Translations under genes and position numbers: made by a program
NCBI GenBank assembly: GCA_015064845.1
Contig: SVRL01000005.1
Span: 18,434 to 82,433 of the forward strand
Length of the DNA stretch: 64,000 nucleotides
Source: Oscillospiraceae bacterium
GTDB lineage: Bacteria; Bacillota; Clostridia; Oscillospirales; CAG-272
Direction: 5' to 3'
Shown: positions 62,162 to 64,000 of the stretch, piece by piece
Layout of the letters: each line of letters begins with the position of its first letter
Numbering within the stretch: position 1 is the stretch's first letter
The notes under the pieces: model-generated
The model's database searches: none
What the model saw: the letters and a program-made list of their open reading frames with translations, nothing else
What the model was told of the DNA's origin: nothing

Positions 62162-62785
62162 TCAGCCGTTATAGAGACACATTGCGCGTTCATAATCTCC
62201 GCTCAGAATCAAAGGGATTGCTTTTTCGATATCACTGAATCGGGCAGAAATTACTTTTTTGTCTTCAGCGGGAATTTTTCCCGTTACCCAATCCGCCAGA
62301 TCATATTCCGGCGAAGGTTTGGCTCCCACGCCGATACGAATCCGCGGAAATTTATCGCTGCCTCCGTACTCAATGATGTTTTTCAAGCCGTTGTGACCTC
62401 CTGCACTTCCGCTTTTACGGATTCTGATTTTCCCGGGATTTTGAGTAATATCATCACACAAAACGAGGATATTCTGAGATGGGATCTTATAAAAATCCGC
62501 AGCCGCCGAAACAGCAGTCCCCGAACGGTTCATATATGTTTGCGGTTTCATCAAAAGCACGTTTTTGTCGCCGATGCGAACTTCTGCGCAAAGAGAATCG
62601 TATTTTGCGCGGTTGATTTTAACACCGAGCTTTTCAGCAACATAATCAATGGCAAGAAACCCCGCATTATGTCTGGTTTCTTCATATTCTCTTCCCGGAT
62701 TGCCAAGTCCCACAACAATATATTCCGGCTTACCCGAGGTACGGGTTGTTGTTGTAATTTGTTTGAACAAGTCTTCAATAGACAT
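62162..62785 (-). CDS. pth: Peptidyl-tRNA hydrolase
   Basis: Releases tRNA from peptidyl-tRNA drop-off products. YIVVGLGNPGREYEETRHNAGF with the catalytic His, LMKPQTYMNRSG, ILVLCDDI and GSAGGHNGLKNIIEYGG are all present. The ATG at 62785 (MSIEDLF) follows AAAGGAG; the 16 upstream residues in the track are leader. It has a short N-terminal extension of about 20 residues before the core. First gene of the operon. Confidence 0.96.
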   Translation of the reverse strand: MSIEDLFKQITTTTRTSGKPEYIVVGLGNPGREYEETRHNAGFLAIDYVAEKLGVKINRAKYDSLCAEVRIGDKNVLLMKPQTYMNRSGTAVSAAADFYKIPSQNILVLCDDITQNPGKIRIRKSGSAGGHNGLKNIIEYGGSDKFPRIRIGVGAKPSPEYDLADWVTGKIPAEDKKVISARFSDIEKAIPLILSGDYERAMCLYNG

Positions 62786-62819
62786 ATTATTCTCCTTTCT
62801 TTTATTTAAACTATATTTT

Positions 62820-62848
62820 ATTATAGCAAACAATCATAAAAAAATCAA
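62820..62848 (-). promoter_or_regulatory. Promoter of the pth-mfd operon
   Basis: TTGATT-17 bp-TATAAT on the minus strand. Confidence 0.65.
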
Positions 62849-62970
62849 ACAGTTTTTATATTTTACACGATATTGGGCATTTTATCAAGAGATTTTTCTT
62901 TCTTTTCGAAAAAAATTGTTAAATTTTTTTGAAAAATTTTGAAAAAACTATGGATAATATGAAAAGTTTG

Positions 62971-62979
62971 TGATATAAT
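62971..62979 (+). promoter_or_regulatory. Extended -10 promoter of ppdK
   Basis: TGATATAAT (TGn plus a perfect -10) with no good -35, about 60 bp before the ppdK start codon. Confidence 0.55.
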
Positions 62980-63040
62980 GGGTAGGTAAAGGTTTATTTC
63001 ATTAAATCCAAAAATCTAAAAATCTCGGAGGTAACTTGAA

Positions 63041-64000
63041 ATGGCAAAAAAATATGTTTACCTTTTCACCGAAGGTAACGCATCCATGCGTGAACTTCTC
63101 GGCGGTAAAGGTGCAAACCTTGCTGAAATGACCAACATCGGTCTTCCCGTACCCCAGGGCTTCACTATTTCTACCGAAGCTTGCACACAGTACTACGAAG
63201 ACGGCCAGAAGATCAACGATGAAATCATGGCTCAGATCATGGAATACATCGTTAAGATGGAAGAAATCACCGGTAAGAAATTCGGTGACCTTGAAAACCC
63301 CCTTCTCGTTTCCGTTCGTTCCGGCGCACGCGCTTCCATGCCCGGTATGATGGACACCATCCTCAACCTCGGTCTTAACGAAGACGTTGTTGAAGTTATG
63401 GCTAAAAAATCCGGCAATCCCCGTTGGGCTTACGACTGCTACAGAAGATTTATTCAGATGTACTCTGACGTCGTAATGGAAGTCGGCAAGAAGTATTTCG
63501 AAGAACTCATCGACAAGATGAAAGCAGAAAAAGGTGTTAAGCTTGACGTTGAACTCACAGCTGAAGACCTCAAAGAACTCGCAAATCAGTTCAAAGCTGA
63601 ATATAAAGCAAAAATCGGCGCAGACTTCCCGAGCGATCCTAAGGAACAGCTCATCGGTGCTGTTAAAGCCGTATTCCGTTCTTGGGACAACCCCCGCGCT
63701 AACGTTTACCGCCGTGACAACGATATTCCCTACTCTTGGGGTACCGCTGTTAACGTACAGATGATGGCATTCGGTAACATGGGTGATAACTGCGGTACCG
63801 GTGTTGCGTTCACTCGTGACCCCGCTACAGGCGAAAAGAAACTCATGGGCGAATTCCTCACAAACGCACAGGGTGAAGACGTAGTTGCAGGTGTTCGTAC
63901 ACCTATGCCCATTGCTGAAATGGCTGACAAATTCCCTGCTGCTTTTGCACAGTTCAAGGAAGTTTGCCAGATTCTTGAAAACCATTACCGCGATATGCAG
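63041..64000 (+). CDS. ppdK: Pyruvate, phosphate dikinase, N-terminal part (runs off the window)
   Basis: Reversibly converts PEP, AMP and PPi to pyruvate, ATP and Pi. The frame is open for 320 codons to the last base and is not in the ORF track because no stop is present. The nucleotide-binding domain is clear: YVYLFTEGNASMRELLGGKG, NLAEMTNIGLPVPQGFTIST, SVRSGARASMPGMMDTILNLG, PYSWGTAVNVQMMAFGNMGD and GTGVAFTRDPATGEK. GGAGG lies about ten bases before the ATG. The phosphohistidine and PEP-binding domains lie beyond the window. The 327-residue ORF on the opposite strand is a shadow of this gene. Confidence 0.97.
   Translation, partial: MAKKYVYLFTEGNASMRELLGGKGANLAEMTNIGLPVPQGFTISTEACTQYYEDGQKINDEIMAQIMEYIVKMEEITGKKFGDLENPLLVSVRSGARASMPGMMDTILNLGLNEDVVEVMAKKSGNPRWAYDCYRRFIQMYSDVVMEVGKKYFEELIDKMKAEKGVKLDVELTAEDLKELANQFKAEYKAKIGADFPSDPKEQLIGAVKAVFRSWDNPRANVYRRDNDIPYSWGTAVNVQMMAFGNMGDNCGTGVAFTRDPATGEKKLMGEFLTNAQGEDVVAGVRTPMPIAEMADKFPAAFAQFKEVCQILENHYRDMQ

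Noticed and set aside
63002-63985. 327-residue minus-strand ORF at the window end
   Set aside because: Shadow of ppdK, which is open on the plus strand but not listed in the track because its stop is beyond the window.
1-64000. CRISPR array, prophage, integrase, toxin-antitoxin pair or rRNA
   Set aside because: Looked for regular direct repeats with spacers, phage or integrase proteins, paired small genes and rRNA sequence on both strands; none was seen.

Overview
The window looks like chromosome from an anaerobic, carbohydrate-fermenting Clostridia-type Firmicute (Bacillota), probably an uncultured gut species. The grounds are AGGAGG-like ribosome sites, sigma-A promoters of the TTGACA-17-TATAAT type, a TPP-riboswitch thiamine salvage operon, GTP-type PEP carboxykinase plus pyruvate phosphate dikinase, UvrX/YolD and YdbS/YdbT-type pairs, and many glycoside hydrolases. 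GC is moderate and fairly even. I see no prophage, plasmid, transposase, CRISPR array or rRNA. The genus cannot be read from the sequence.

Layout. 0-5 kb: the 3' end of a GH2 beta-galactosidase, an FGGY sugar kinase and a GH32/DUF4980 levanase homologue whose catalytic motifs are replaced. 5-10 kb: a solitary MmeI-like fused restriction-modification enzyme, pckG and tRNA-Ser(GCT). 10-17 kb: oligoendopeptidase F, an amidohydrolase/DegT aminotransferase pair, and a membrane protein/serine hydrolase/PH-like cluster. 17-24 kb: a galacturonate module with an AraC regulator, a GH4 alpha-galacturonidase candidate, and a divergent uxaB-uxaA-uxaC operon joined by ATGA overlaps. A 16-bp inverted repeat lies in the shared control region. 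24-32 kb: a GH36 alpha-galactosidase coupled to an unknown gene, a frameshifted membrane protein, and a TPP riboswitch followed by thiM-thiE-(HAD::thiD). 32-41 kb: small leftward operons of mostly unassigned membrane proteins and enzymes, ending with a GH28-like beta-helix protein preceded by a frameshifted small gene. 41-50 kb: Y-family polymerase plus YolD, a bPH2 pair, a cytosolic 5'-nucleotidase, ychF and an N-acetylhexosamine-kinase-like gene. 50-55 kb: a GNAT enzyme, a MITE-like palindrome, a manA operon and a homocysteine methyltransferase. 55-63 kb: a compact leftward operon pth-mfd-prsA-like-DUF5685-J-domain-membrane protein. The window ends in the first 320 codons of ppdK, which the ORF track omits because it has no stop.

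Together the genes describe a scavenger of plant and host glycans (galacturonate, alpha- and beta-galactosides, possibly fructan, hexosamine). It feeds central metabolism through PEP/pyruvate enzymes and salvages thiamine. The less explained parts are RNA or DNA structure: a three-hairpin tetraloop repeat, a junction-shaped RNA with its own terminator, a MITE-like palindrome, the uxa control region, and two genes that each look one base short. I found no strong candidate for a wholly new multi-gene system. The best leads are the control region, the RNA elements, the degenerate GH32 and the J-domain/DUF5685/foldase operon.
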